Shown here piece after piece: positions 1-6,513 of a stretch of DNA of 6,513 nucleotides. A program made the translations under genes and the position numbers. This DNA is from JACKOD01 sp041591635. GTDB lineage: Bacteria; Pseudomonadota; Gammaproteobacteria; Pseudomonadales; Oleiphilaceae. The notes under the pieces are model-generated. The model was not told the origin of the DNA. It made no database searches and saw only the letters and a list, made by a program, of their open reading frames with translations. How positions within the stretch are numbered: the first letter of the stretch is position 1; every line of letters starts with the position of its first letter. The DNA is taken from assembly GCA_041591635.1 (NCBI GenBank), contig JBFHRO010000185.1, forward strand, positions 1 through 6,513, given 5' to 3'.

Positions 1-780
1 AAGATTATTGACTGGGGAAAAACTTATAATACGAATGCCTTTGATCTTGGTCCCAAAAGTGAAAAGCCCCAAGTGGAGCATTTTGATGTCGTAATCAGTT
101 GTCTTAAAGACGACCAAAGTTTACGTGATGTTTTTTGGGGAAACGCTATCGATCTGGGCCAACGATTAAAACCCGGAACCCTTGTAATTGACCACACGAC
201 CACATCAGCGATAGTAAGCAACGAACTCAACCAAAAGCTTGCCGAGCACGGAGTACAGTTTCTGGACGCGCCTGTCTCCGGTGGACAGGCCGGGGCTGAA
301 AACGGCCAACTCACAATCATGTGCGGCGGCGATTCACAAGCCTATCAGACTGCACTTCCAATACTAGAGTGTTATGCAAAAAAGATAACGCTCATGGGTC
401 CTAGCGGCTACGGCCAACTGACAAAGATGACCAACCAGATTGCCATTGCGGGACTTATCCAGGGCCTGTCGGAAGCTTTACATTTTGCCGAACAGGTTGG
501 TCTTGATACTCAAAAGCTAATAGAAGCGATATCCAAGGGTGCGGCACAATCCTGGCAAATGGATAACAGGGCATCAACCATGCTGAAGCGCCACTACAAG
601 CACGGATTCGCGGTCGACTTGATGCGAAAAGACCTTGGCATCTGCCTGGAACAGGCAAGAATTTGCGGTGCAAAATTGCCTGTCACCGCGCTCGTCGACC
701 AGTTCTATGGCGACATTCAAAGCATTGATGGCGGCAATTGGGACACCTCAAGCTTGATTGAGCGACTCAGATCGAAATAA
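1..780 (+). CDS. 3-hydroxyisobutyrate dehydrogenase-family NAD(P)-dependent oxidoreductase, 5'-truncated by the window edge
   Basis: The frame is open from base 1, so the GTG at 73 is an internal valine and not the start; about 30-45 N-terminal residues, including the GxGxxG dinucleotide loop, lie before the window. Seen: the end of the Rossmann domain (DVVISCL, bases 85-105), the substrate-binding DAPVSGG motif (265-285), and the helix GQLTKMTNQ with the catalytic lysine at 424-426 and the conserved asparagine at 433-435. A C-terminal all-helical domain follows, with the family's KDLG segment near 628-639. The family reduces or oxidises small beta-hydroxyacids (3-hydroxyisobutyrate, tartronate semialdehyde, glyoxylate or succinic semialdehyde) in the cytoplasm. 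The NQ after the lysine also occurs in tartronate semialdehyde reductases, but the substrate cannot be fixed from sequence. The gene ends in tandem stops TAA-TAA. It converges on topA, and no clear terminator hairpin is visible in the 56-bp gap. Confidence 0.9.
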   Translation, partial: KIIDWGKTYNTNAFDLGPKSEKPQVEHFDVVISCLKDDQSLRDVFWGNAIDLGQRLKPGTLVIDHTTTSAIVSNELNQKLAEHGVQFLDAPVSGGQAGAENGQLTIMCGGDSQAYQTALPILECYAKKITLMGPSGYGQLTKMTNQIAIAGLIQGLSEALHFAEQVGLDTQKLIEAISKGAAQSWQMDNRASTMLKRHYKHGFAVDLMRKDLGICLEQARICGAKLPVTALVDQFYGDIQSIDGGNWDTSSLIERLRSK

Positions 781-836
781 TAACAGCGATCGAATTTGGC
801 CGCGTCCATCAGGCAGGGATCACAGGAAAACCCATA

Positions 837-3452
837 TCAAGGTGCCGTCCAGACCCCATTGACGTAGTAAGCCGTCCAGCCCGTCGCCTTGCCTTCGACT
901 TCCGTCATCAGGTAATGCTCTTTTGTTTTGCGGCTAAACCGGATGATTGCTGGCCGCCCTTCTCCATCCTCCAGAGGCCCTTCAAACAAAAAGCCGTACT
1001 TTGGATCTATCTCTGCCTGATGAGGCAGTATTTCTTTAAGGTAAGGCGCTCGGGTTTCACGGTTTTTAGGAAACTTGCTTGCCGCCAGAAACAGCCCTGA
1101 GGCGCCATCTCGCAGTACGTAAGTATCGTCTACCTTTTCGCACCGTAGTTCAGGCATAGCGACCGGTTCCATTTTTGGCGGCGCCGCCTCACCGTTACGC
1201 AGCAGTTTGCGGGTGTTCTTGCACTCGCTATTCGTACAGCCAAAGTACTTGCCAAAACGCCCGGTCTTAAGCTGCATCTCGGCACCGCACTTGTCGCACT
1301 CCAGCACAGGCCCCTCGTACCCCTTTATTCGGTAGCTGCCGCGCTCAACCTCGTAACCGGGACAATCAGGATTGTTCCCGCATACATGCAGCCGACGTGT
1401 CTCATCAATGAGGTAGCTTTCCATGGCAGTACCACAAATGCCACATCGGTGTTTAAGTCGCAGCACCCGCGACTCACCTTCGTCATCATCGATTTCTGCA
1501 ACTTCGTCGCCAGAAACCAGATTTATCGTGGTTTTGCAGCGTTCTTTTGGCGGTAGCGCATAACCACTGCACCCTAAAAAAACCCCCGTACTGGCAGTCC
1601 TTATTTGCATATGTCGACCACAGGTTGGACAGACAATGTCTGTATCCGTAGGCAAGTTTTCGCGCATACCGCCGTCGTCATTACTGGCTTGATCAAGCTG
1701 CACTCTAAATGCCGCATAAAACTGATCGAGAATCGCTTTCCAGTCGACGCGACCAGACGCGATCTCATCAAGCTGCTCCTCCATTTTCGCAGTAAAGCTA
1801 TAATCCATCAGGTCGGAGAACGACTCGACAAGGCGCTCTGTCACTATGTCGCCCATTTTCTCAGCATAAAAACGCCGGTTCTGCACTTTTGCGTAACCGC
1901 GCTCCTGAATCGTTGAAATGATTGCCGCATAGGTCGAAGGTCGGCCAATTCCTCGTTTTTCCAGCTCACGAACCAAGCTTGCCTCGGTATATCTAGCGGA
2001 TGGCTTGGTAAAGTGCTGTTTTGAATCAAGTCCAGTCAAATGCAACGTCTGACCTACTTCAATATCAGGCAAGGGCAAATCCTCATCCTTTTTTGCCTGA
2101 GCCGGCATAACTTTTAAATAGCCGTCAAACTTCATGATTCGACCACGGCTTTTCAAAACATAATCGCCCGCCGTCACTGTGACGGTTGTGCTTATATAGC
2201 TGGCGTCGGGCATCTGACACGCAACAAACTGCCGCCATATCAGGTCATAGAGTCGCTCAGCATCCTTTTCCAAACCCTCAACACTGGCGGCTGTACGCAT
2301 TACATCAGTCGGTCGTATCGCCTCATGGGCTTCCTGTGCACCCTCCTTGCTTGAATAAAGGCGCTCGGTCGCGGGCAAATAGACTGATGAAAAGGTATCC
2401 ACAATGTACTGTCGGCAGGTTTCAACAGCCTCTTTACTCAAGTTCGTAGAGTCCGTACGCATGTAGGTGATGTAGCCCGCCTCATATAGCCGCTGAGCTA
2501 ACATCATGGTTTTCTTAACGCTAAACCCCAATCGAGTGCTGGCGGCCTGCTGAAGGGTTGAGGTAATAAAGGGTGCACCTGGCTTTGAGCTGGTTGGCTT
2601 GTCTTCACGTTTTTCAACCAGATAAGGCAGGCCCCTTAGTGACTCAGAGTGAGCTTTGATCTCTTGCTCTGTGATCGGTCGAAACCCTTGATCGCCAACC
2701 TTTACCACCTGAAAGCGAGTCGGCTCAGCATTTGTTTGGGGCGGCATCAGATTCGCAAAAAGCTCCCAATACTCCTCCGGCACGAAAGCGCGAATCTCCT
2801 GCTCACGCTCAACGATCAGACGAACAGCCACTGACTGCACACGTCCGGCCGACAACCCCCGTGCAATTTTCGCCCACAACAAGGGCGAAACCATAAAACC
2901 TACAACCCTATCCAGAAACCGTCGCGTTTGTTGGGCATTAACTCTTGAATAATCGAGCATTCCAGGCGATTTGAAGGCCTCTTGAATGGCTTTTTTGGTA
3001 ATCTCGTTGAATACGACCCGCCGATAACGCTGCTCATCACCACCAATGGTTTCCTGCAGATGCCAAGCAATTGCCTCTCCCTCACGATCCAAGTCCGTTG
3101 CAAGGTACACAAGTTCGGCATTTTTTGCCAAACGCTTTAGCTCTGCTACTACCTTCTCTTTACCCGGCAATACTTCGTAATGCGCTTCCCAGCCTTTTTC
3201 AGGATCAACCCCCATTCTGGCGACCAGTTGCTCTGCCGATTTCCGGGCTTTGTAGGCGGCCTTTTCTTCCGGGGTCATTTTCTTGGTTTTGGCCGCAAGC
3301 TTTGCGCGCTCCTGGGCACTTGTCGTGCTTGCACCTGAGGGCAAATCACGAATGTGACCCACACTGGACTTCACTATAAAATCATTACCAAGGTATTTGT
3401 TAATGGTTTTGGCCTTGGCAGGAGACTCCACGATTACAAGATATTTCCCCAT
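837..3452 (-). CDS. topA: DNA topoisomerase I (type IA, omega protein)
   Basis: Relaxes negatively supercoiled DNA by Mg-dependent single-strand cleavage through a 5'-phosphotyrosine and strand passage, countering gyrase. The 871 residues are close to the 865 of the E. coli enzyme and look intact. Seen in order: TOPRIM domain with the N-terminal VIVESPAKAKT (Glu9) and ATDLDREGE (Asp120, Asp122, Glu124); the gate and active-site domain with GYITYMRTDS, catalytic Tyr330 and Arg332; the conserved EKRGIGRPSTYA near 498-509. Three four-cysteine zinc ribbons follow (C608/611/628/639, C670/673/691/697, C719/722/739/744), then two cysteine-poor ribbon-like modules to the end (KATGWTAYYVNG). Residues 40-80 form a Lys/Ala-rich insert slightly longer than in E. 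coli. The ATG at 3452-3450 matches the family N-terminus MGKYLVIVESP; the ribosome site GGAAA is weak and close. It is transcribed away from the coiled-coil gene at 3692. Confidence 0.99.
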   Translation of the reverse strand: MGKYLVIVESPAKAKTINKYLGNDFIVKSSVGHIRDLPSGASTTSAQERAKLAAKTKKMTPEEKAAYKARKSAEQLVARMGVDPEKGWEAHYEVLPGKEKVVAELKRLAKNAELVYLATDLDREGEAIAWHLQETIGGDEQRYRRVVFNEITKKAIQEAFKSPGMLDYSRVNAQQTRRFLDRVVGFMVSPLLWAKIARGLSAGRVQSVAVRLIVEREQEIRAFVPEEYWELFANLMPPQTNAEPTRFQVVKVGDQGFRPITEQEIKAHSESLRGLPYLVEKREDKPTSSKPGAPFITSTLQQAASTRLGFSVKKTMMLAQRLYEAGYITYMRTDSTNLSKEAVETCRQYIVDTFSSVYLPATERLYSSKEGAQEAHEAIRPTDVMRTAASVEGLEKDAERLYDLIWRQFVACQMPDASYISTTVTVTAGDYVLKSRGRIMKFDGYLKVMPAQAKKDEDLPLPDIEVGQTLHLTGLDSKQHFTKPSARYTEASLVRELEKRGIGRPSTYAAIISTIQERGYAKVQNRRFYAEKMGDIVTERLVESFSDLMDYSFTAKMEEQLDEIASGRVDWKAILDQFYAAFRVQLDQASNDDGGMRENLPTDTDIVCPTCGRHMQIRTASTGVFLGCSGYALPPKERCKTTINLVSGDEVAEIDDDEGESRVLRLKHRCGICGTAMESYLIDETRRLHVCGNNPDCPGYEVERGSYRIKGYEGPVLECDKCGAEMQLKTGRFGKYFGCTNSECKNTRKLLRNGEAAPPKMEPVAMPELRCEKVDDTYVLRDGASGLFLAASKFPKNRETRAPYLKEILPHQAEIDPKYGFLFEGPLEDGEGRPAIIRFSRKTKEHYLMTEVEGKATGWTAYYVNGVWTAP

Positions 3453-3518
3453 AGTTTCCAGTGCTTCACTTATAAATTAATCAGAATGTGGATTTGGCAA
3501 AACAAATAACCCGCGACA

Positions 3519-3547
3519 TATATAAGTGCTTGAACGCCAAGGGTCAA
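3519..3547 (-). promoter_or_regulatory. Candidate sigma70-type promoter for topA
   Basis: Read on the minus strand there is a -35 TTGACC (3547-3542, 5 of 6 to consensus), a 17-bp spacer and a -10 TATATA (3524-3519, 4 of 6). This would start transcription near 3512 and give a leader of about 60 nt before the topA ATG. The bases just after the -10 are GC-rich (TGTCGCGGG). A second, weaker pair lies nearer the gene (TTGCCA with TTTATA or TATAAG at 18-20 bp), so more than one start is possible. The boxes are seen directly; promoter activity is inferred. Confidence 0.5.
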
Positions 3548-3638
3548 GTTATTACTGCAAAATTGTACCTTTGCAAATCATCACAGCGGCACAGCAACTT
3601 CCCGGATGACTAGCTCTCGCCCTCGCTGGAATACCGGC

Positions 3639-3680
3639 TAGAATACAAGCAGCAAGCTAGCATCGCGCATCATAAGGAAA
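3639..3680 (+). promoter_or_regulatory. Candidate -10 box and ribosome binding site for the coiled-coil gene
   Basis: TAGAAT at 3639-3644 matches the -10 consensus at 5 of 6 positions, but no good -35 sits 16-18 bp upstream, so the promoter would need an activator or be weak. AAGGAAA at 3674-3680 is the only purine-rich ribosome site; it lies 13 nt (from the end of AAGGA) before the ATG at 3692, longer than usual. No alternative in-frame start is found just upstream, and a later start would remove the membrane segment. An alternative promoter farther up begins with TTGGCA at 3494-3499. Confidence 0.3.
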
Positions 3681-3691
3681 CAACTGACCCC

Positions 3692-4444
3692 ATGCTCTCT
3701 ATTGTTGCCTTCGGCACTCTCGGCGTAGTTTTCATCGCCTCCATAATCTTCAGTGGATTCGCCTACCGCAAGCAGCAGGCCCTTTCACTGCGAAAAAGCC
3801 AGGTACGTCAGCTCAAAACCCAGATAACCAGCCTTAAAGATCAGCTAAGTACCTTACTTAAGGTAGACAAGGGCTACCAGCTGGCGCAAATCGTTCAGGA
3901 CGAAATCTGCTTGCAGACGCAAAAAATGCTTAACCTGACCGATGCAGACGAAACGATTGCTTCTCAGCTACAGGCCGAGCAAGAACTGTTATCGCAACTG
4001 GAAAAAAACCGTCGAACCAACGAAATACGCCAAGCCATGGACAGTGATCAGGAGCTGAGTCTGGTTAACTTTCAACTGATCCAAACAGCCAAACTGGTTA
4101 CAAAACGCAAGAGGCAGGGGAAACTCCCGCAAGGGAAATACACAGAACTCATTCTGATGCTTCAAAGAATAACACTGGATGTCGATATTGCGAGCCATTC
4201 ACTTCAGGCGGAACGCTACCTTGCAACCAACGACAGAATCAGCGCCCAAGCCCACCTGAAACAAGCGCGCGAGAAACTGAAATCATCGCGATTGGAGTTT
4301 GCTGAAAAGGCAGATCTTCTCAAAGATCTGAACGATAAAATCAAGAACATTCAACGCAATATCTCTATCACTCAGGAAGCCCCCGAAGTCGAGTCACCAC
4401 CAGACACCACTGCTTCGCAGTCTGCTCAGAAAAAACGATTCTAA
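3692..4444 (+). CDS. Uncharacterised membrane-anchored coiled-coil protein (250 aa)
   Basis: I do not recognise the family and assign no function. Residues 3-24 are one hydrophobic segment, followed by a basic stretch (YRKQQALSLRKSQVR); by the positive-inside rule the short N-terminus would be periplasmic and the rest cytoplasmic, the arrangement of ZipA-type proteins. The remainder is almost wholly helical in composition: a coiled-coil candidate at 35-57 (QLKTQITSLKDQL), a second at 88-115, a basic linker near 136-149 (KLVTKRKRQGKLPQGK), a probable helical hairpin at 150-200, and a third charged helix to about 225. A low-complexity Pro/Ser/Thr tail (228-245) ends in KKRF. There is one cysteine (Cys73) and no enzymatic motif. 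It is divergent from topA and convergent with the acyl-CoA synthetase, so it is probably monocistronic. Expression is supported by its length and coherent architecture. A cell-envelope scaffold role is only a guess. Confidence 0.8.
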   Translation: MLSIVAFGTLGVVFIASIIFSGFAYRKQQALSLRKSQVRQLKTQITSLKDQLSTLLKVDKGYQLAQIVQDEICLQTQKMLNLTDADETIASQLQAEQELLSQLEKNRRTNEIRQAMDSDQELSLVNFQLIQTAKLVTKRKRQGKLPQGKYTELILMLQRITLDVDIASHSLQAERYLATNDRISAQAHLKQAREKLKSSRLEFAEKADLLKDLNDKIKNIQRNISITQEAPEVESPPDTTASQSAQKKRF

Positions 4445-4461
4445 CCCTGCGGTTGAACCTT

Positions 4462-4492
4462 AAAAAACAATCCCCGCACAGGGCGGGGATTG
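4462..4492 (-). terminator. Intrinsic terminator of the acyl-CoA synthetase gene, possibly two-way
   Basis: CAATCCCCGC (4468-4477) pairs perfectly with GCGGGGATTG (4483-4492) around a 5-nt loop: a 10-bp GC-rich stem. On the minus strand it is followed directly by TTTTTT (complement of 4467-4462), 31 nt after the synthetase stop at 4523, so it is a textbook leftward terminator. On the plus strand only CTTAAGG follows, so termination of the coiled-coil gene, which ends 24 nt before the stem, would be weaker. The outer CCTTAA/TTAAGG arms can also pair. Confidence 0.88.
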
Positions 4493-4522
4493 CTTAAGGA
4501 AGGAACAAGGATGATCAAGGCA

Positions 4523-6196
4523 TCACTGCCAAATCACCTTCTGACGCATGTTATACCAAGAATCCATGCTCTTTTTGTAGGCATCTTCAATCGTATTACG
4601 CTTCATTTTCATGGTCGGCGTGAGGAATTGATTTTCAATGGTCCACTGCTGATCGACAACCACAAAGAACTGCAGTGCCTCATGAGGATCAACCGTTGAA
4701 TTGACCTGCTTCAGCAATTCATTGAAGCTTGCCTCCAACTCCTTGCGGAAGGATTCATCAGCACGCCGCGCATGCGCCTCTTCAGACAACATGAGCATGG
4801 CATGAGGCTGCGGATATTCAGCTCCTGCAACACACACCATTTCGACGGCCGGGTGGCTCACGATGCGATTTTCAATCGGAGCTGGGGCCACGTATTTACC
4901 TTTGCTCGTTTTGAATATTTCCTTCAAGCGGCCAGTCAGCTTCAAGCGGCCCATCTCATCAACTTCACCTTTGTCACCTGTTTTGAGGAATCCGTCTTCG
5001 GTGAAGGTTTTACGAGTATTCTCTTCATCTTTGTAATAGCCAAGCATGGTAGCAGGACTCTTGACCTGAACCTCACCTTCGGGGCTGATACGAACATCAA
5101 CACCTGGCAAGGGTTCACCGACATAGCCTGTGCGGCTGCGGCCCGGCTTCGACATATGAGAATACGCAAAGTTTTCGGACATACCGTAGCCTTCGAGAAG
5201 CTCCAGACCAAGACCGCGGTACCAATCCAGAATATCCTCTGACAGAGGCGCCGAACCGCTACCGGCAAACCGAGCATGCTCGAGACCAAGATTTTTCAGA
5301 ATCTTCTTCTTGATCAGGCCGCGCACAAGGGGAATCTTGAAGAGCTTGTCCATCTTCTTCTTGGGCATTTTCTGAAACACGCCCGACTGGAACTTGGTCC
5401 AGATACGAGGAACTGCAAGGAACAGCGTTGGCTGAGCACGACGCAAATCAGCCACAAAGGTATCAAGTGATTCTGCGAAGAACAGCTTGAAACCACGCTG
5501 CAGGGATCCCATTTCCACAACAAAACGCTCGAACACATGCGACAAAGGCAAATAAGAAAGCATTCGATCATCACCAACGATATCCAGTGCCTCGATAGCC
5601 CCCTTGGATGCATACGCCATGTTGAAGAACGACAACATCACGCCCTTTGGGCGACCGGTACTGCCGGAGGTGTAAACAATCGTCGCCAGCTCGTTTGGTT
5701 CACGCTTGGTTTCACCTTTTAACGGCTGATGACGGGAAATCACATCTTCCCAGGTGAGATAGTTATTCTTGGGGCTTAAAGGATACGAAATGCAATGCAT
5801 GCTCTCGGGAACGCCTGGCTTCATCATATCCCAATCATCAAGCTTGCCAACGAACAAAACCTTTGCCTCGCTGTGCTCAAGGATATAACCAACGGTTTCA
5901 GCGTTCAGGGTCGGATAAAGAGGCACAGAAACGTGACCTGCCATCCATATTGCCCAGTCACTCATAACCCAGTGTGCGCAGTTCTTCGACAAAATCCCGA
6001 TATTGCTCTTGGGCGGAAGATTCAGTGACTGCAGATAAGCCGCCATTCTGCGTGCTTCATCAACGGCCTTTTGCCATGTGTACTCCTTTACGACACCGTC
6101 GCCCATAGGCTGAACCATATAGACAGACTCTGCCTTTTCTTTTTCCCAGCGATAGATCAGATCCAACGCAAGTGGTGTGTTTGCTTGCTGTACCAT
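4523..6196 (-). CDS. Long-chain acyl-CoA synthetase (AMP-forming, FAA/FadD15-like ANL superfamily)
   Basis: Activates fatty acids to acyl-CoA through an acyl-adenylate, using ATP and CoA, at the cytoplasmic face of the membrane; the product feeds beta-oxidation or lipid synthesis. Numbered from the ATG at 6196 the protein has 557 residues. Seen: ATP-binding P-loop YTSGSTGRPKG (175-185), YLPLSHVFER (215-224), GSGSAPLS (312-319), adenine-binding GYGMSE (336-341), the TGD motif with Asp408, hinge region TGRLKEIFKTSKGKYVAPAP (421-440), and the C-terminal LTPTMKMKR with probable adenylation lysine Lys530. No essential motif is missing. Residues 276-302 form a strongly basic loop (KMPKKKMDK, IKKKILKN) that may aid membrane contact. 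The start at 6196 is chosen because AAGGA precedes it by 8 nt and the family begins about here. Chain-length preference cannot be read, so no gene symbol is given. Confidence 0.95.
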   Translation of the reverse strand: MVQQANTPLALDLIYRWEKEKAESVYMVQPMGDGVVKEYTWQKAVDEARRMAAYLQSLNLPPKSNIGILSKNCAHWVMSDWAIWMAGHVSVPLYPTLNAETVGYILEHSEAKVLFVGKLDDWDMMKPGVPESMHCISYPLSPKNNYLTWEDVISRHQPLKGETKREPNELATIVYTSGSTGRPKGVMLSFFNMAYASKGAIEALDIVGDDRMLSYLPLSHVFERFVVEMGSLQRGFKLFFAESLDTFVADLRRAQPTLFLAVPRIWTKFQSGVFQKMPKKKMDKLFKIPLVRGLIKKKILKNLGLEHARFAGSGSAPLSEDILDWYRGLGLELLEGYGMSENFAYSHMSKPGRSRTGYVGEPLPGVDVRISPEGEVQVKSPATMLGYYKDEENTRKTFTEDGFLKTGDKGEVDEMGRLKLTGRLKEIFKTSKGKYVAPAPIENRIVSHPAVEMVCVAGAEYPQPHAMLMLSEEAHARRADESFRKELEASFNELLKQVNSTVDPHEALQFFVVVDQQWTIENQFLTPTMKMKRNTIEDAYKKSMDSWYNMRQKVIWQ

Positions 6197-6204
6197 AATG
6201 AGTA

Positions 6205-6209
6205 TCCTT
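6205..6209 (-). promoter_or_regulatory. Ribosome binding site deciding the synthetase start
   Basis: On the minus strand AAGGA (6209-6205) ends 8 nt before the ATG at 6196-6194. The farther in-frame ATG at 6259 has no comparable site, and the 21 residues it would add overlap the candidate promoter, so the downstream ATG is preferred. Confidence 0.8.
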
Positions 6210-6215
6210 GCCTCT

Positions 6216-6244
6216 TTTATAATGCTATAAAAATTAGCTGGCCA
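6216..6244 (-). promoter_or_regulatory. Candidate sigma70-type promoter for the acyl-CoA synthetase gene
   Basis: Minus strand: -35 TGGCCA (6244-6239, 4 of 6 to consensus), 17-bp spacer, -10 TATAAA (6221-6216, 5 of 6). Transcription would begin near 6209, at the edge of the ribosome site, giving a very short leader; a start a few bases upstream from the overlapping AT-rich TATAGC is also possible. No FadR-like or PsrA-like site was recognised by eye. Confidence 0.4.
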
Positions 6245-6259
6245 TTTGATAGATGTCAT

Positions 6260-6276
6260 AAGCTGCAGCGCAGCTT
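6260..6276. repeat. 17-bp palindrome upstream of the synthetase promoter, possible operator
   Basis: AAGCTGC-AGC-GCAGCTT is a perfect 7-bp inverted repeat with a 3-bp centre. Its centre (6268) lies about 60 bp upstream of the inferred synthetase transcription start, a usual place for an activator site. It is not followed by a U-tract on the minus strand and has only TTT on the plus strand, where no gene would end, so a terminator role is unlikely. The protein that might bind it is unknown. Confidence 0.4.
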
Positions 6277-6513
6277 TGTAACACTCTTCTAATTTAGTTT
6301 GCGCAGAGATGATATGATTTCGTCATCAAAATTGAAACCATCCATTCACCGAAAAGTGTGACTCTCTTAGAAATATGCGGTTTCTGACGCCGGTCTTGGC
6401 CATGAACGAACACACTTGCCATACGGCTGATCTATACTGGTGCGCTACCCGACAATTCAAATGCTGCCTTCAGAATGACAGCCCCAGTCTGCAAGCAAGA
6501 AAGACGTTCTCAA
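6277..6513. other. Right-hand intergenic stretch without a convincing gene
   Basis: All three minus-strand frames are interrupted soon after the window edge, so no long gene enters from the right on that strand. On the plus strand, frames from ATG 6375 (also 6402) and from ATG 6475 stay open to the edge, but none has a good ribosome site or a recognisable sequence. TATACT at 6433-6438 resembles a -10 box (5 of 6) with a poor -35, and could serve a rightward gene beginning at or beyond 6475. GATGA/TCATC at 6308-6327 is a loose inverted repeat. Nothing else is seen. Confidence 0.5.

Noticed and set aside
73..780. GTG at 73 as the start of the dehydrogenase
   Set aside because: The frame is open back to base 1 and encodes family-like Rossmann sequence; starting at 73 would remove most of the cofactor-binding domain.
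770..794. Direct repeat GATCGAA spanning the dehydrogenase stop
   Set aside because: Two 7-bp copies 18 bp apart are within chance expectation, and one copy is coding.
781..836. Terminator between the dehydrogenase and topA
   Set aside because: No stem of useful length followed by a U-tract was found on either strand, so none is called.
3071..3379. 102-codon plus-strand frame antisense to topA
   Set aside because: Antisense to the invariant TOPRIM region; its proline/leucine-rich translation is typical of a reverse-frame artefact.
4490..4699. 69-codon plus-strand frame after the terminator hairpin
   Set aside because: It begins within the terminator stem and runs antisense to the conserved C-terminus of the synthetase.
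4772..5242. 156-codon plus-strand open frame inside the synthetase gene
   Set aside because: It lies wholly antisense to a well-conserved coding region, has no ribosome site or recognisable domain, and is best explained as a shadow of that gene.
6197..6259. Upstream ATG at 6259 adding 21 residues to the acyl-CoA synthetase
   Set aside because: No ribosome site precedes it, the added residues are not family-like, and they overlap the candidate promoter; AAGGA sits correctly before the ATG at 6196.
1..6513. A new multi-gene defence, mobile or biosynthetic system
   Set aside because: Three of four genes are conventional metabolic or housekeeping genes, orientations alternate, and no repeats, integrase, toxin-antitoxin pair or nuclease module is seen.

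Overview
This window looks like ordinary chromosomal DNA from a gammaproteobacterium. The basis is the topoisomerase I, which matches the enterobacterial/pseudomonad type almost domain for domain (three four-cysteine zinc ribbons followed by cysteine-poor C-terminal ribbons). The mixed housekeeping and lipid-metabolism content and the mid-range base composition suggest a free-living, perhaps marine or pseudomonad-like lineage. I cannot name a genus. No mobile element, CRISPR array, RNA gene, phage gene or recognisable defence system is visible.

Layout. (1) 1-780, plus strand: the last 259 codons of a 3-hydroxyisobutyrate dehydrogenase-family oxidoreductase, whose N-terminus lies before the window. 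(2) 837-3452, minus strand: complete topA, convergent with the first gene and 56 bp from it. (3) 3453-3691: a divergent control region with a good candidate topA promoter and a weaker candidate promoter for the rightward gene. (4) 3692-4444, plus strand: a 250-residue protein I do not recognise, with an N-terminal membrane anchor, long coiled-coil stretches and a Pro/Ser/Thr-rich tail. (5) 4462-4492: a perfect hairpin whose U-tract lies on the leftward transcript, placed between two convergent genes. (6) 4523-6196, minus strand: a complete FAA-type long-chain acyl-CoA synthetase. (7) 6197-6513: upstream region with a candidate promoter, a 17-bp palindrome that could be an operator, and no convincing gene up to the window edge.

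The four genes do not form a pathway. Each has its own orientation relative to its neighbour (convergent, divergent, convergent), so each is probably its own transcription unit or the end of one. The least explained part is the membrane-anchored coiled-coil protein that shares its upstream region with topA. The rest is conventional, and I do not see evidence for a new multi-gene system here.
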